Source: Rhodoferax sp.
Lineage (GTDB): Bacteria; Pseudomonadota; Gammaproteobacteria; Burkholderiales; Burkholderiaceae_C
Reading direction: 5' to 3'
Assembly (NCBI GenBank): GCA_030685025.1
Contig: JAUXWC010000281.1
Location: forward strand, 1-64,000
Length of the DNA stretch: 64,000 nt
The notes under the pieces are model-generated. The model was given only the letters and a program-made list of their open reading frames with translations, was not told the origin of the DNA and searched no databases. Made by a program: the position numbers and the translations under genes. Positions 9,612 to 20,265 of the stretch are shown here, piece after piece; position 1 is the stretch's first letter, and each line of letters begins with the position of its first letter.

Positions 9612-11744
9612 ATGATAGAAATTGAACTGGACGGGAAGAAGGTCGAAATCGTCGAGGGCAGCATGATCATGCATGCGGCCGAGCAGGCGGGCACCTATAT
9701 CCCCCACTTTTGTTACCACAAGAAGCTGAGCATCGCGGCGAGCTGCCGCATGTGTCTGGTCGATGTCGAGAAGATGCCCAAGCCCATGCCGGCCTGTGCC
9801 ACGCCGGTGACGCAAGGCATGATCGTGCGCACACGCAGCGACAAGGCGATCAAGGCCCAGAAGTCGGTGATGGAGTTTCTGCTCATCAACCATCCCCTGG
9901 ACTGCCCGATTTGCGATCAAGGCGGCGAGTGCCAGTTGCAGGATCTGGCGGTGGGCTACGGCAGTTCTGCGTCGCGTTACGAAGAAGAAAAGCGTGTGGT
10001 GGCGCCCAAGGATGTCGGGCCGCTGGTGTCGATGCAGGAGATGAGCCGGTGCATCCATTGCACGCGCTGCGTACGCTTCGGTCAGGAAATGGCCGGTGTA
10101 ATGGAGCTGGGCATGTCGCAGCGCGGCGAGCATGCCGAGATCGAAACTTTTGTCGGTCAGACCATTGACTCTGAGTTGTCGGGCAACATGATCGACATCT
10201 GTCCGGTCGGCGCACTCACCAGCAAGCCGTTTCGCTACAGCGCGCGCACTTGGGAGCTGTCGCGCCGCAAGTCGGTCAGCCCGCACGACTCGACCGGCGC
10301 CAATTTGATTGTCCAGGTCAAGAACCACAAGGTCATGCGCGTGGTGCCGCTCGAAAACGAGGCCGTCAATGAGTGCTGGATCGCCGACCGTGATCGCTTT
10401 TCGTACGAGGCCCTCAACAGCGACGAGCGCCTGACCACTCCCATGATCAAGCAGGGCGGCCAGTGGCAGTCGGTCGATTGGCAGACCGCGCTCGAGTTTG
10501 TCGCCAATGGCCTGAAGCAGGTCAGTGCCGAACACGGCGCGAGCAGTATTGGAGCCTTGGTCAGCCCACATAGCACCCTCGAAGAGCTGTGCCTGACCGG
10601 CGCACTCGTGCGTGGCTTGGGCAGCCAGAACATCGATCACCGCTTGCGCAACGCTGACTTTGTCAAAGCCGATGGCGTGCGTTACCTCGGCACATCAATC
10701 GCGTCGCTGTCAACCTTGCAGCGTGTGCTGGTGGTGGGTTCGAACCTGCGCAAGGATCATCCCTTGTTCGCCCAGCGCATTCGGCAAGCCGCACGCAAGG
10801 GTTGCGCCGTCAATGTGGTCGACAGCGTCGCACGTGATTGGGCGATGCCCGTCGCCACCACCTTGCTGGCGCCCAGCGCCGCGTGGGTGCAGGCGCTGGC
10901 CGATGTGGCCGCCGCAGTGGCACTGGAGAAGGGCGTTCAGGCGCCCGCCCAGGGAACGGCGACCGACGCCGCCAAGGCGATCGCCAAGTCCATGTTGAGT
11001 GGTGAACGCAAAGCCATTCTCCTGGGCAACGCGGCGACCCATCACGCCAGGGCATCAAGCTTGCTGGCATTGGCCAACTGGTTGGGTGAGCAGACCGGGT
11101 CCAGCGTCGGCTTCCTGACCGAAGCAGCCAATACCGTGGGCGCCCAGCTCGCCGGCGCCTTGCCCGGAGACGGGGGGCTCAATGCCGCTCAGATGCTGGC
11201 CGGAGGCCTCAAGGCCGTGGTGCTGCTCAACAACGAACCGGAATTTGACTCCACCGCGGGTGCTGCTGCGGGTGCCGCGCTGCGGCAGGCCAAGCTGGTC
11301 GTGACTTTGAGTCCCTTCAAGGCAAACATGGCGTTTTCCGACGTGTTGTTGCCGATCGCGCCATTCACCGAAACCTCGGGTACGTTTGTCAATGCCGAGG
11401 GGCGGGTGCAGGGTTTCCATGCGGTGGTCAGGCCTTTGGGCGAGACCCGCCCGGCTTGGAAGGTGCTGCGCGTTCTGGCCAACCTGCTTGAAGTGCCGGG
11501 ATTCGATTTCGACTCGTCCCAGGACGTGCTGAACAAAGTGTGCGGATTGCCGCCGGCCGACCAGACCCATCTGGGTGCCGCGTTGCTCAGCAATGCGACC
11601 AAGGCCGGCATCGACCTGGCCCCGGCGGCCAGCGAGCCGGTTGTCGCATCGATCTACGCCCTGGACTCCCTGGTGCGTCGAGCGAGCTCGCTGCAACAGA
11701 CGGCGGATGCCAGAGCGGCTGCGGCTCAGGAGGTGGCAGCATGA
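9612..11744 (+). CDS. nuoG: NADH-quinone oxidoreductase subunit G
   Basis: A 710-residue iron-sulfur subunit of the NADH module. The N-terminal ferredoxin-like domain has the 2Fe-2S ligands ([20 protein letters not shown]), the His-Cys 4Fe-4S motif [20 protein letters not shown] near residue 95, and two further cysteine groups around [10 protein letters not shown] (residues 145-155). The rest is a molybdopterin-oxidoreductase-like domain. It is clearly shorter than the roughly 900-residue enterobacterial form. Stop overlaps the nuoH start (ATGA). Confidence 0.97.
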   Translation: MIEIELDGKKVEIVEGSMIMHAAEQAGTYIPHFCYHKKLSIAASCRMCLVDVEKMPKPMPACATPVTQGMIVRTRSDKAIKAQKSVMEFLLINHPLDCPICDQGGECQLQDLAVGYGSSASRYEEEKRVVAPKDVGPLVSMQEMSRCIHCTRCVRFGQEMAGVMELGMSQRGEHAEIETFVGQTIDSELSGNMIDICPVGALTSKPFRYSARTWELSRRKSVSPHDSTGANLIVQVKNHKVMRVVPLENEAVNECWIADRDRFSYEALNSDERLTTPMIKQGGQWQSVDWQTALEFVANGLKQVSAEHGASSIGALVSPHSTLEELCLTGALVRGLGSQNIDHRLRNADFVKADGVRYLGTSIASLSTLQRVLVVGSNLRKDHPLFAQRIRQAARKGCAVNVVDSVARDWAMPVATTLLAPSAAWVQALADVAAAVALEKGVQAPAQGTATDAAKAIAKSMLSGERKAILLGNAATHHARASSLLALANWLGEQTGSSVGFLTEAANTVGAQLAGALPGDGGLNAAQMLAGGLKAVVLLNNEPEFDSTAGAAAGAALRQAKLVVTLSPFKANMAFSDVLLPIAPFTETSGTFVNAEGRVQGFHAVVRPLGETRPAWKVLRVLANLLEVPGFDFDSSQDVLNKVCGLPPADQTHLGAALLSNATKAGIDLAPAASEPVVASIYALDSLVRRASSLQQTADARAAAAQEVAA

Positions 11745-12823
11745 TTGACGCGATGTTTGCCTTCGGACAGGGCTTGTTCGCGGCGTCCTGGTGGACCGGT
11801 GTGGTCTGGCCCGTAGTCTGGACACTGATCAAGATCATCGTGGTGGTGCTCCCCTTGATGGGTGCGGTGGCCTATCTGACTTTGTGGGAGCGCAAGTTCC
11901 TGGCCTGGATGCAGGTTCGGATCGGCCCGAATCGTGTCGGCCCGTGGGGATTGCTGCAGCCGATTGCCGACGCCTTGAAGCTGATGGGCAAGGAGATTCT
12001 TGTTCCCAGTGCCGCCAGCAAGGGCCTGTTCCTGCTGGGACCCGTGTTGACCATCATGCCTGCTTTGGCGGCTTGGGCGGTGATCCCGTTTGGTCCGGAT
12101 CTGGCGCTGGCCAACATCAACGCCGCTTTGTTGTTCGTGATGGCGATCACCTCGATGGAAGTCTACGGCGTGGTGATCTCCGGCTGGGCCTCGAACTCCA
12201 AGTACTCCTTCCTCGGTGCGATGCGTGCTTCGGCGCAGATGGTGAGCTACGAAATCGCGATGGGCTTTTGTCTGGTGGTGGTGCTGATGATCTCAAGCAG
12301 CATGAACATGACCGACATCGTGACCGGTCAAGGGCAGGGCTACTTCGCCCAAATGGGGCTGAACTTCATGTCCTGGAACTGGCTGCCCTTGTTGCCGATC
12401 TTTGTGGTCTACATCATCTCCGGGATGGCTGAAACCAACCGTCACCCGTTTGACGTGGTGGAGGGCGAAGCGGAGATCGTGGCCGGGCACATGGTCGAGT
12501 ACTCCGGCATGTCCTACGCCATGTTCTACCTGGCCGAGTACGCCAACATGTGGCTGATTTCCATCCTGGCAACCATCATGTTCCTGGGTGGCTGGCTGTC
12601 GCCGGTGGACAGCGCATTCTTCAATGCCATACCGGGCTGGATCTGGTTGGGCCTCAAGACCTGTGTGGTGGTGAGCTTGTTTATCTGGGTGCGGGCCACC
12701 TTCCCACGCTTTCGTTATGACCAGATCATGCGTCTGGGTTGGAAGATTTTCATCCCCGTCACGCTGGTGTGGCTGGTGGTGATCGGGGCCTGGATGCAAA
12801 CCTCGTTCAACATCTGGAAGTAA
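11741..12823 (+). CDS. nuoH: NADH-quinone oxidoreductase subunit H
   Basis: A 360-residue membrane subunit that links the peripheral and membrane arms and forms part of the quinone channel. Family segments are visible: [20 protein letters not shown] (about residues 47-66), [20 protein letters not shown] (about 226-245) and several hydrophobic helices. The start at 11741 overlaps the nuoG stop; the open frame before it lies inside nuoG. Confidence 0.97.
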   Translation: MIDAMFAFGQGLFAASWWTGVVWPVVWTLIKIIVVVLPLMGAVAYLTLWERKFLAWMQVRIGPNRVGPWGLLQPIADALKLMGKEILVPSAASKGLFLLGPVLTIMPALAAWAVIPFGPDLALANINAALLFVMAITSMEVYGVVISGWASNSKYSFLGAMRASAQMVSYEIAMGFCLVVVLMISSSMNMTDIVTGQGQGYFAQMGLNFMSWNWLPLLPIFVVYIISGMAETNRHPFDVVEGEAEIVAGHMVEYSGMSYAMFYLAEYANMWLISILATIMFLGGWLSPVDSAFFNAIPGWIWLGLKTCVVVSLFIWVRATFPRFRYDQIMRLGWKIFIPVTLVWLVVIGAWMQTSFNIWK

Positions 12824-12834
12824 AGGAGTCACCC

Positions 12835-13356
12835 ATGTCTTCAATTACTCCCGTTCCCGTGTCCTCGGCGTTTTCCCTCAAGGATTTCCTTTCCAGTTTT
12901 TTGTTGATGGAACTGGCCAAGGGTATGTACTTGACTGGACGCTACGCGTTTCGGCGCAAGATTACGCTGCAGTATCCGGAGGAAAAGACCCCTTTGTCGC
13001 CGCGCTTCCGTGGCCTGCATGCGCTGCGCCGGTATGACAACGGTGAAGAGCGTTGCATCGCCTGCAAGTTGTGCGAGGCGGTGTGTCCGGCGATGGCGAT
13101 CACCATCGAATCCGATGTGCGTGCTGACGGCTCGCGCCGCACCACGCGCTACGACATCGATCTAACCAAGTGCATTTTCTGCGGCTTCTGCGAAGAGAGC
13201 TGCCCGGTGGACTCGATCGTGGAGACGCACATTCTGGAGTACCACGGTGAAAAGCGCGGTGATTTGTACTTCACCAAGGAAATGCTGTTGGCGGTGGGTG
13301 ATCGTTTTGAGAGCGAAATCGCCGCCAGCAAGACCGCTGACGCCCCTTACCGCTGA
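12835..13356 (+). CDS. nuoI: NADH-quinone oxidoreductase subunit I
   Basis: A 173-residue ferredoxin-like subunit carrying two 4Fe-4S clusters (N6a and N6b). Both CxxCxxCxxxCP motifs are present: [12 protein letters not shown] (about residues 71-82) and [12 protein letters not shown] (about 113-124). The start is set by AAAGGAG, which overlaps the nuoH stop codon and precedes the ATG by about 7 bases. Confidence 0.98.
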   Translation: MSSITPVPVSSAFSLKDFLSSFLLMELAKGMYLTGRYAFRRKITLQYPEEKTPLSPRFRGLHALRRYDNGEERCIACKLCEAVCPAMAITIESDVRADGSRRTTRYDIDLTKCIFCGFCEESCPVDSIVETHILEYHGEKRGDLYFTKEMLLAVGDRFESEIAASKTADAPYR

Positions 13357-13382
13357 CCGGTCGCAAGAAAGAAGCTATAGCC

Positions 13383-14027
13383 ATGGATGTCAAGACGGGT
13401 CTGTTCTACGTGTTTTCGACGGTGCTGCTGTTTGCCGCGTTTCGGGTCATCACGGCCCGCAACCCGGTACATGCAGCGCTGTTTCTGGTGCTGGCATTCT
13501 TCCAGGCCGCGATGGTCTGGATGCTGCTCAAGGCCGAGTTCTTGTCCATCACACTGGTTCTCGTGTATGTCGGGGCGGTGATGGTGCTGTTCTTGTTCGT
13601 GGTGATGATGCTCGACATCAACGTCGACAGCATTCGCCAGGGATTCTGGCGGCATTTTCCGCTGGCGGCCCTGATGGGCGTGGTGATTGCGCTGGAGATG
13701 GCGGCGGTGCTTATCAAAGGGTTCGAGCCGGTCGCCGCGCCGCTGGCGACGGGCCAGGCGGCTGCGCAGGTGTCCAACACCAAGGAATTGGGCAAGTTGC
13801 TGTACACGCATTACGTCTACCCGCTTGAGGTCGCCGCCGCGATTCTGTTGGTGGCCATGATCGCCGCCATAGCCCTGACCTTGCGCCAGCGCAAGGACAC
13901 CAAATACGTCAGCCCGTCCGATCAAGTACGGGCGAAGTCCAAAGACCGCATGACCGTGCTCAAGATGGCGGCGACCCAGGTCGCACCGCCGCAGAGTGAC
14001 GAGCCGACGACGGAGAACAAAGCATGA
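13383..14027 (+). CDS. nuoJ: NADH-quinone oxidoreductase subunit J
   Basis: A 214-residue membrane-arm subunit with five predicted helices, including the [19 protein letters not shown] segment (about residues 61-79) that holds the pi-bulge helix in this family. The C-terminal tail is hydrophilic and longer than in many homologues. It overlaps nuoK by ATGA. Confidence 0.96.
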   Translation: MDVKTGLFYVFSTVLLFAAFRVITARNPVHAALFLVLAFFQAAMVWMLLKAEFLSITLVLVYVGAVMVLFLFVVMMLDINVDSIRQGFWRHFPLAALMGVVIALEMAAVLIKGFEPVAAPLATGQAAAQVSNTKELGKLLYTHYVYPLEVAAAILLVAMIAAIALTLRQRKDTKYVSPSDQVRAKSKDRMTVLKMAATQVAPPQSDEPTTENKA

Positions 14028-14332
14028 CGCTCACCCTTGGCCATTTTCTGTCGCTGGGTGCGATTCTGTTCGCGCTGTCGGTGATTGGTATCTTTCTCAA
14101 TCGCAAGAACCTGATTGTGTTGCTGATGGCCATCGAGCTGATGCTGCTGGCGGTGAACACCAATTTCGTGGCTTTCTCTTACTACCTGGGCGACTTACAC
14201 GGTCAGATCTTCGTGTTCTTCATCCTGACGGTCGCCGCTGCCGAGTCCGCAATCGGGCTGGCCCTGTTGGTGCTGCTGTTCCGTAACAAGTCCAGCATCA
14301 ACGTGGACGAACTCAATACGCTCAAGGGCTAG
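14024..14332 (+). CDS. nuoK: NADH-quinone oxidoreductase subunit K
   Basis: A 102-residue three-helix membrane subunit. It has the conserved charged helices: [19 protein letters not shown] (about residues 32-50, with the key Glu) and [23 protein letters not shown] (a second Glu in the AAES element). ATGA overlap with nuoJ. It is followed by an unusual 91-base gap before nuoL. Confidence 0.97.
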   Translation: MTLTLGHFLSLGAILFALSVIGIFLNRKNLIVLLMAIELMLLAVNTNFVAFSYYLGDLHGQIFVFFILTVAAAESAIGLALLVLLFRNKSSINVDELNTLKG

Positions 14333-14369
14333 ACATGCACCCCCACACTTCTCACTTCTTGTACTCATT

Positions 14370-14416
14370 GCCCCCCGAGGGGGCGCATCCCGCCCTTGGG
14401 TCGGTCCTGCGGGCGG
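14370..14416 (+). repeat. Two GC-rich hairpins between nuoK and nuoL
   Basis: Hairpin 1 is GCCCCC-CGA-GGGGGC (14370-14384). Hairpin 2 pairs CCGCCC (14390-14395) with GGGCGG (14411-14416) across a 15-base loop. Hairpin 2 ends 7 bases before the nuoL ATG and includes the only sequence that could act as a ribosome binding site. The gap is 91 bases in an operon otherwise tightly packed. They may modulate translation or processing of the distal nuo genes; this is inference. Confidence 0.6.
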
Positions 14417-14423
14417 TCTGATC

Positions 14424-16442
14424 ATGTCTCAAACCCTGTCTGCTTCAACCCTGTTGGCGGTGCCGATGGCGCCTCTGCTTGGCGCTGTTCTGGCTGGTAT
14501 CTTTGGAACCAAGTTCGGTGGCAATTGGATCGGACGACGGCTGTCGCATTCCTTGACGATCCTGGGTGTGTTCATTTCGTTCGTGCTGTCGGCCATGGTC
14601 CTCAAGAGCGTCGCCGTGGATGGGGCGCGTTTCAATGAGACCCTCTACACCTGGATGGTGGTCGGCGGCCTGAAAATGGAGGTTGGCTTCCTGGTCGACG
14701 GCCTCACGGCGATGATGATGTGCGTGGTGACCTTCGTGTCGCTGATGGTGCACGTCTACACCATTGGCTACATGGAAGAAGACGAGGGCTACAACCGCTT
14801 CTTCGCCTACATCTCGCTGTTCACGTTCTCGATGTTGATGCTGGTGATGAGCAACAACATGCTGCAACTGTTCTTCGGCTGGGAGGCCGTGGGCTTGGTG
14901 TCCTACTTGCTGATCGGCTTCTGGTACAACAAACCTACCGCCATTTTCGCCAACATGAAGGCATTCATCGTCAACCGAGTGGGTGATTTCGGCTTCATTC
15001 TCGGAATAGGCTTGATCGTTGCCTTCAGTGGCAGCCTGAACTACACGGAAGTCTTCGCGAAGGCCGGTGAGCTGGCCAAGCTCAGTTTCCCCGGTACCGA
15101 CTGGATGCTCATCACGGTGATCTGTATTTGCCTGTTCATCGGTGCAATGGGCAAGTCGGCTCAATTTCCCTTGCATGTGTGGTTGCCCGATTCGATGGAA
15201 GGCCCGACACCGATCTCGGCGCTGATCCATGCCGCGACCATGGTGACCGCCGGTATCTTCATGGTGGCGCGTATGTCGCCGCTGTTTGAAATGAGTGACA
15301 CGGCCTTGAATTTTGTGCTGGTGATCGGCGCCATCACGGCATTGTTCATGGGGTTTCTGGGCATCATCCAGAACGACATCAAGCGCGTGGTGGCTTATTC
15401 GACACTGTCCCAGTTGGGCTATATGACGGTCGCCCTGGGTGCCTCGGCCTATTCGGTGGCCGTGTTTCATTTGATGACCCACGCGTTCTTCAAGGCCTTG
15501 CTGTTCCTCGCGGCGGGTTCGGTGATCATGGGGGTGCACCACAACCAGGACATTCGCTGGATGGGGGGCTTGCGAAAGTACATGCCCATCACCTGGATCA
15601 CCGCCTTGCTCGGATCGCTGGCGCTGATTGGCACACCGCTGTTCGCCGGCTTCTACTCCAAGGACAGCATCATTGAAGCGGTTCACTTCAGTCATTTGCC
15701 AGCAGCAGGTTTCGCCCATTTCGCGGTGCTGGCGGGCGTGTTTGTAACGGCCTTCTATTCCTTCCGGATGTACTTCCTGGTGTTCCATGGCAAGGAGCGT
15801 TTTGACCAGGATCCGCATGCGCACCAGGATGACGCGCACGGGCACCACGGTGCGCCGCTGACGCCACACGAGTCACCGTGGGTGGTGACGGTGCCCTTGG
15901 TCCTGTTGGCAATTCCTTCGGTGGTGATTGGCTACATGACCATCGGGCCGATGCTGTTTGGCGATTTCTTCAAGGATGCGATCGTTGTGGATGCCACGCG
16001 CCACGAGGCGATGAAGTCGCTGGCGGGCATATTCCACGGTCCGCTCCAGATGGCGGTGCATGCGTTGACGACCCTGCCGTTCTGGTTGGCCGTCGCGGGG
16101 GTGGCCTCGTCGTACTACCTGTACATGGTCAATCCGGCCCTGCCCGCCGCCATCAAGGCGCGTGTCATGCCAATTTATACCCTGCTTGAGAATAAGTACT
16201 ACATGGACTGGTTCAACGAAAACGTGCTGGCACGCGGCGCTCGCGCCCTGGGCGTTGGCCTATGGAAAGGCGGGGACGAGGCGGTGATCGACGGTGCGTT
16301 GGTCAATGGCTCGTGGAAGCTCGTCGGCTGGGTCGCGGGCGTGGTCAGGCGGGTGCAGACCGGTTACCTGTACCACTATGCGCTGGCGATGATTCTGGGC
16401 GTGTTTGTCTTGATGACGTATTTCGTATGGCTAAACAAATGA
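14424..16442 (+). CDS. nuoL: NADH-quinone oxidoreductase subunit L
   Basis: A 672-residue antiporter-like proton channel at the far end of the membrane arm. Visible features are the GWEAVGLVSYLLIGFW segment (about residues 152-167), the MGKSAQFPLHVWLPDSMEGPT block (about 241-261) with the key Lys and Pro, THAFFKALLFLAAGSVI, and a C-terminal amphipathic extension. A His/Asp-rich loop (HAQHDD-type, about residue 470) is present. No strong Shine-Dalgarno sequence lies before the ATG. Confidence 0.97.
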   Translation: MSQTLSASTLLAVPMAPLLGAVLAGIFGTKFGGNWIGRRLSHSLTILGVFISFVLSAMVLKSVAVDGARFNETLYTWMVVGGLKMEVGFLVDGLTAMMMCVVTFVSLMVHVYTIGYMEEDEGYNRFFAYISLFTFSMLMLVMSNNMLQLFFGWEAVGLVSYLLIGFWYNKPTAIFANMKAFIVNRVGDFGFILGIGLIVAFSGSLNYTEVFAKAGELAKLSFPGTDWMLITVICICLFIGAMGKSAQFPLHVWLPDSMEGPTPISALIHAATMVTAGIFMVARMSPLFEMSDTALNFVLVIGAITALFMGFLGIIQNDIKRVVAYSTLSQLGYMTVALGASAYSVAVFHLMTHAFFKALLFLAAGSVIMGVHHNQDIRWMGGLRKYMPITWITALLGSLALIGTPLFAGFYSKDSIIEAVHFSHLPAAGFAHFAVLAGVFVTAFYSFRMYFLVFHGKERFDQDPHAHQDDAHGHHGAPLTPHESPWVVTVPLVLLAIPSVVIGYMTIGPMLFGDFFKDAIVVDATRHEAMKSLAGIFHGPLQMAVHALTTLPFWLAVAGVASSYYLYMVNPALPAAIKARVMPIYTLLENKYYMDWFNENVLARGARALGVGLWKGGDEAVIDGALVNGSWKLVGWVAGVVRRVQTGYLYHYALAMILGVFVLMTYFVWLNK

Positions 16443-16444
16443 AT

Positions 16445-16522
16445 TTGCCGGACAGGCCTTTGGCGCTGTCCTCAACTAGACGAATAACTTTGCGGGACAG
16501 ACCTTTAGCTCTGTCCTCAACT
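16445..16522 (+). repeat. Tandem pair of palindromic 33-base elements between nuoL and nuoM
   Basis: Copy 1 spans 16445-16477 and copy 2 spans 16490-16522, with a 45-base period and 29 of 33 positions identical. Each copy folds into a hairpin with GGACAG/CTGTCC arms; in copy 1 the stem extends through GCC-TTT-GGC with one bulged G. Some of the differences sit inside the hairpin and change the inner pairs. The repeat fills the gap between the nuoL stop and the nuoM ribosome binding site (AGGA at 16526). Confidence 0.85.
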
Positions 16523-16536
16523 GATTAGGAATAACA

Positions 16537-18012
16537 ATGGGATTGTTGAGCCTGGCTATCTGGACGCCAATCGTTTTCGGCGTCGTGTTGCTGGCGCTCG
16601 GTCGGGACGACCAGGCACGTACCGTGCGCTGGGTCGCATTGATCGGCGCCATCGCAAGTTTTCTGGTGACGCTGCCGCTGTATGACGGCTTCAAACTCGG
16701 CACGGCCGCAATGCAGTTCGTCGAAAAGGCGCCCTGGATTGAGCGCTTCAACGTGAATTACCACCTCGGGGTGGACGGCATCTCCTTGTGGTTCGTGTTG
16801 TTGACGGCCTTCATCAACGTGGTGGTCGTGATTGCCAGTTGGGAGTCCATCACCCGCCGTGTCAACCAGTACATGGGTGCGTTCCTGATCTTGAGCGGCC
16901 TGATGATTGGTGTGTTCTGCGCCATCGACGGCATGCTGTTCTATGTTTTCTTCGAGGCGACTCTGATCCCCATGTACCTCATCATTGGTATTTGGGGCGG
17001 GCCGAACAAGATCTACGCCGCCTTCAAGTTCTTCTTGTACACCTTGCTGGGCTCGCTGTTGATGCTGGTGGCCCTGATCTTCCTGTACACCAAATCGGGT
17101 GGCAGCTTTGACCTGGCGGTATGGCACAAGCTGCCGCTGACGGGCACCGCGCAGGCGTTGTTGTTCTTTGCCTTTTTCTCGGCCTTTGCGGTCAAGGTGC
17201 CGATGTGGCCGGTGCATACCTGGTTGCCCGATGTTCACGTGGAGGCGCCAACCGGCGGCTCCGCGGTGCTGGCGGCGATCATGCTGAAGCTCGGTGCCTA
17301 TGGCTTTCTGCGTTTTTCGATGCCGATCGTGCCGGATGCGGCGCGTGAGTGGGCCTGGCTGATCATTGCGCTGTCATTGATCGCCGTAGTTTATGTCGGC
17401 CTGGTGGCGATGGTGCAACAGGACATGAAGAAGCTGGTGGCCTATTCGTCGGTCGCGCACATGGGCTTCGTGACCTTGGGCTTCTTCATTTTCAGCGATT
17501 TGGGCGTATCCGGTGGCCTGGTGCAAATGATTGCGCACGGCTTCATCTCGGCGGCCATGTTCCTGTGCATTGGTGTTTTGTATGACCGGGTGCATTCTCG
17601 GCAGATCGCCAGCTACGGCGGGGTGGTCAACACCATGCCCAAGTTTGCCGCGTTCGCGCTGCTGTTTTCGATGGCCAACTGCGGGCTGCCCGCGACGGCC
17701 GGATTTGTGGGCGAGTGGATGGTCATTCTGGGGGCAGTCAAGGCCAACTTCTGGCTGGGTTTTGCGGCCGCCAGCGCATTGATCTTCGGCGCGGCCTATA
17801 CCCTGTGGATGTTCAAGCGCGTCTACCTCGGACCGGTCACCAATGACGACGTGAAGTCCCTTAAGGACATCAACAGCCGCGAGTTCCTGATGCTGGCGCT
17901 GCTGGCCATTGCGGTGTTGGCCATGGGGGTCTATCCCAAGCCGTTTACCGATGTGATGGATACCTCGGTGGCCGAACTGTTGAAGCACGTTGCGCTGACC
18001 AAGCTGAACTGA
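16537..18012 (+). CDS. nuoM: NADH-quinone oxidoreductase subunit M
   Basis: A 491-residue antiporter-like proton channel. Visible are the FFEATLIPMYLIIGIWGG segment (about residues 142-159, key Glu), FFSAFAVKVPMWPVHTWLPDVHVEAPT (about 217-243; the Lys is in AVKVP), and KKLVAYSSVAHMGFV. The start has AGGA 7 bases upstream, placed immediately after the palindromic repeat pair. Confidence 0.97.
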   Translation: MGLLSLAIWTPIVFGVVLLALGRDDQARTVRWVALIGAIASFLVTLPLYDGFKLGTAAMQFVEKAPWIERFNVNYHLGVDGISLWFVLLTAFINVVVVIASWESITRRVNQYMGAFLILSGLMIGVFCAIDGMLFYVFFEATLIPMYLIIGIWGGPNKIYAAFKFFLYTLLGSLLMLVALIFLYTKSGGSFDLAVWHKLPLTGTAQALLFFAFFSAFAVKVPMWPVHTWLPDVHVEAPTGGSAVLAAIMLKLGAYGFLRFSMPIVPDAAREWAWLIIALSLIAVVYVGLVAMVQQDMKKLVAYSSVAHMGFVTLGFFIFSDLGVSGGLVQMIAHGFISAAMFLCIGVLYDRVHSRQIASYGGVVNTMPKFAAFALLFSMANCGLPATAGFVGEWMVILGAVKANFWLGFAAASALIFGAAYTLWMFKRVYLGPVTNDDVKSLKDINSREFLMLALLAIAVLAMGVYPKPFTDVMDTSVAELLKHVALTKLN

Positions 18013-18036
18013 CCCTACTGAAACAAGAGCCGAAAA

Positions 18037-19527
18037 ATGATTGACAAAATCAGTTGGATCACGGTCTACCCGGAGATCGTCCTGCTCGCGATGGCGTGCG
18101 TCATCGCCTTGGTGGACTTGGAAGTCAAGACCCCGCGACGCACCGTGACCTACTTGTTGACGATGCTGACGCTCGCCTTGGTAGCGGCCATGCAGGCGGC
18201 TTATGCCGTCGGCGGCGAGGAGCGCTTTGGTTTCGGCAACATGGTCGTGAGCGACCAGATGGGCAACTGGCTCAAGTGCTTTGCCACAGTGGCGGTGATG
18301 GTGACGCTGGTTTACGGGCGGCCCTACGCGGCTGACCGCCAGATGATGCAGCGCGGGGGCGAGCTCTTCAGCCTGAGCCTGTTCGCCCTGCTGGGCATGT
18401 TCGTGATGATCAGCGGCAACAACTTCCTCGTCATCTACATGGGGCTGGAGTTGCTGACGCTGTCGAGCTACGCCTTGGTGGCCCTGCGGCGCGACCACGC
18501 CACCTCCACCGAAGCGGCCATGAAGTACTTTGTGCTGGGTGCCTTGGCGTCGGGCTTCCTGCTCTATGGTCTGTCCATGATGTACGGCGCGACCGGCTCG
18601 CTTGATATCAATGCCGTGTTCAAGGCGATCAGCTCCGGGCAAGTGAAGCATCAGGTGCTGGTGTTTGGTCTGGTGTTTGTGGTGGCCGGCCTGGCTTTCA
18701 AGCTCGGTGTGGTGCCCTTTCACATGTGGATTCCGGACGTTTACCAGGGCGCACCGACCGCGGTGACCTTAATGATCGGCGGCGCGCCCAAGTTGGCGGC
18801 GTTTGCGATCGCGATTCGATTGTTGGTGGAGGGCATGTTGCCCCTGGCGCCAGACTGGCAGCAGATGCTGATGGTGTTGTCGGTGGGTTCGCTGTTGATC
18901 GGCAATCTGGCTGCCATCGCCCAGACCAACCTCAAGCGCATGCTGGCGTTTTCGACGATCGCCCAGATGGGCTTTGTGCTGCTGGGCTTGATGTCGGGCG
19001 TGGTGAACGGCAACACGTTTTCCGCCAGTAACGCGTACAGCTCGTCCATGTTCTATGTGGTGACCTACGTGCTGACGACCCTGGCCAGTTTTGGCATCAT
19101 TCTGTTGCTGTCACGCGAAGGCTTCGAGAGCGAAGAGATCTCCGATTTCGCCGGGCTCAATGAACGCAGCCCCTTGTACGCGGCGGTGATGGCGGTGTGC
19201 ATGTTTTCATTGGCCGGCATTCCTCCGATGGTGGGCTTTTACGCCAAGCTGTCGGTCTTGCAGGCCTTGATTGCTTCGGGTCAAAGTGCGCATCTGGTGC
19301 TGGCGGTGTTCGCTGTCATGATGTCGCTGATTGGTGCGTTCTATTACCTGCGGGTGGTTAAGGTGATGTACTTCGACCCGCCGGTCGGTGCCTCGGCCAT
19401 CACAGCTCCGCTCGACGTTCGGGCCGTTCTGTCGGTCAATGGGGCATTGATTCTGGTGCTCGGCCTGGTCCCGGGCGGTCTGATGGACCTGTGTGCCAAG
19501 GCCGTCAAGCAAATGCTGGGCGCCTGA
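18037..19527 (+). CDS. nuoN: NADH-quinone oxidoreductase subunit N
   Basis: A 496-residue antiporter-like proton channel and the last gene of the operon. Visible are [17 protein letters not shown] (about residues 132-148), [21 protein letters not shown] (about 214-234, key Lys) and [18 protein letters not shown]. No intrinsic terminator was found after its stop. Confidence 0.97.
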   Translation: MIDKISWITVYPEIVLLAMACVIALVDLEVKTPRRTVTYLLTMLTLALVAAMQAAYAVGGEERFGFGNMVVSDQMGNWLKCFATVAVMVTLVYGRPYAADRQMMQRGGELFSLSLFALLGMFVMISGNNFLVIYMGLELLTLSSYALVALRRDHATSTEAAMKYFVLGALASGFLLYGLSMMYGATGSLDINAVFKAISSGQVKHQVLVFGLVFVVAGLAFKLGVVPFHMWIPDVYQGAPTAVTLMIGGAPKLAAFAIAIRLLVEGMLPLAPDWQQMLMVLSVGSLLIGNLAAIAQTNLKRMLAFSTIAQMGFVLLGLMSGVVNGNTFSASNAYSSSMFYVVTYVLTTLASFGIILLLSREGFESEEISDFAGLNERSPLYAAVMAVCMFSLAGIPPMVGFYAKLSVLQALIASGQSAHLVLAVFAVMMSLIGAFYYLRVVKVMYFDPPVGASAITAPLDVRAVLSVNGALILVLGLVPGGLMDLCAKAVKQMLGA

Positions 19528-19656
19528 AGGTCACCACCGCTGACTGGAAACGTGTCCCAAGCTCGATCAGTCTCGTTGAATGGGCTTGGAGCCAGCGATG
19601 CCCATGTGGCGACGCTGGCCGATGCGCGCTGACCAGCGATGCGACCCGGGTGCGGC

Positions 19657-20253
19657 ATGGATGAACGCCACCTGATCGAAGAGAAGCTCGACAGCGAGGA
19701 ACTGTTCAAGGGCCACTTTCTGCATGCCTTTCGCGACACCGTGCGCTTGCCCGATGGCCAGCGCGCTGTTCGCGAGTACGTTCGGCATCCCGGTGCGGTG
19801 ATGATCGTGCCACTTCTGGAGGATGCGCACGGTGGCTTGCGGTTGGTGCTGGAGCGTCAGTTTCGTTATCCGGTCGGTCGGGTCATGATCGAGTTTCCAG
19901 CCGGCAAGCTGGACGTGGATGAGGACGCTCTGTGCTGCGCCCGGCGCGAGTTGCTGGAGGAGACCGGCTACAGCGCCACCCATTGGGCCAAGGCGGGCCT
20001 GATCCATCCGGTGATTGCCTACTCCACCGAATACATCGAAATCTGGTTCGCGCGCGGCCTGAGCCTGGGGGCCCGGCGTCTCGATGTGGGCGAATTCCTG
20101 GACGTATTCACTTCGACCGCAGACGAGTTGATGCGGTGGTGTGCGGACGGCACGGTTACCGATGCCAAGACGCTTGCGGCCGCTCTGTGGCTACACCAGG
20201 TGCGTGCGGGCAACTGGTCATTGGACTGGCAAGCCGTTGCGCCAGCGGTGTGA
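19657..20253 (+). CDS. Nudix hydrolase, ADP-ribose pyrophosphatase-like
   Basis: A 198-residue cytoplasmic hydrolase predicted to cleave ADP-ribose or a related nucleoside diphosphate linked to another moiety. A perfect Nudix box is visible around residues 88-110: Gly, five residues, Glu, seven residues, then RELLEETGY. It is preceded by EFPAGKLD, which fits the ADP-ribose pyrophosphatase group. The start at 19657 (MDERHLIEEKL) is preferred over an in-frame ATG 18 bases upstream because the conserved part begins there, but no strong ribosome binding site decides it. It follows nuoN in the usual Burkholderiales order. Confidence 0.85.
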   Translation: MDERHLIEEKLDSEELFKGHFLHAFRDTVRLPDGQRAVREYVRHPGAVMIVPLLEDAHGGLRLVLERQFRYPVGRVMIEFPAGKLDVDEDALCCARRELLEETGYSATHWAKAGLIHPVIAYSTEYIEIWFARGLSLGARRLDVGEFLDVFTSTADELMRWCADGTVTDAKTLAAALWLHQVRAGNWSLDWQAVAPAV

Positions 20254-20265
20254 CATGATGGCGGT

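Noticed and set aside
14445..15869. 474-codon antisense frame in nuoL
   Set aside because: Very His/Gln/Arg-rich shadow of a membrane protein gene; same reason applies to the antisense frame at 17374-18723.
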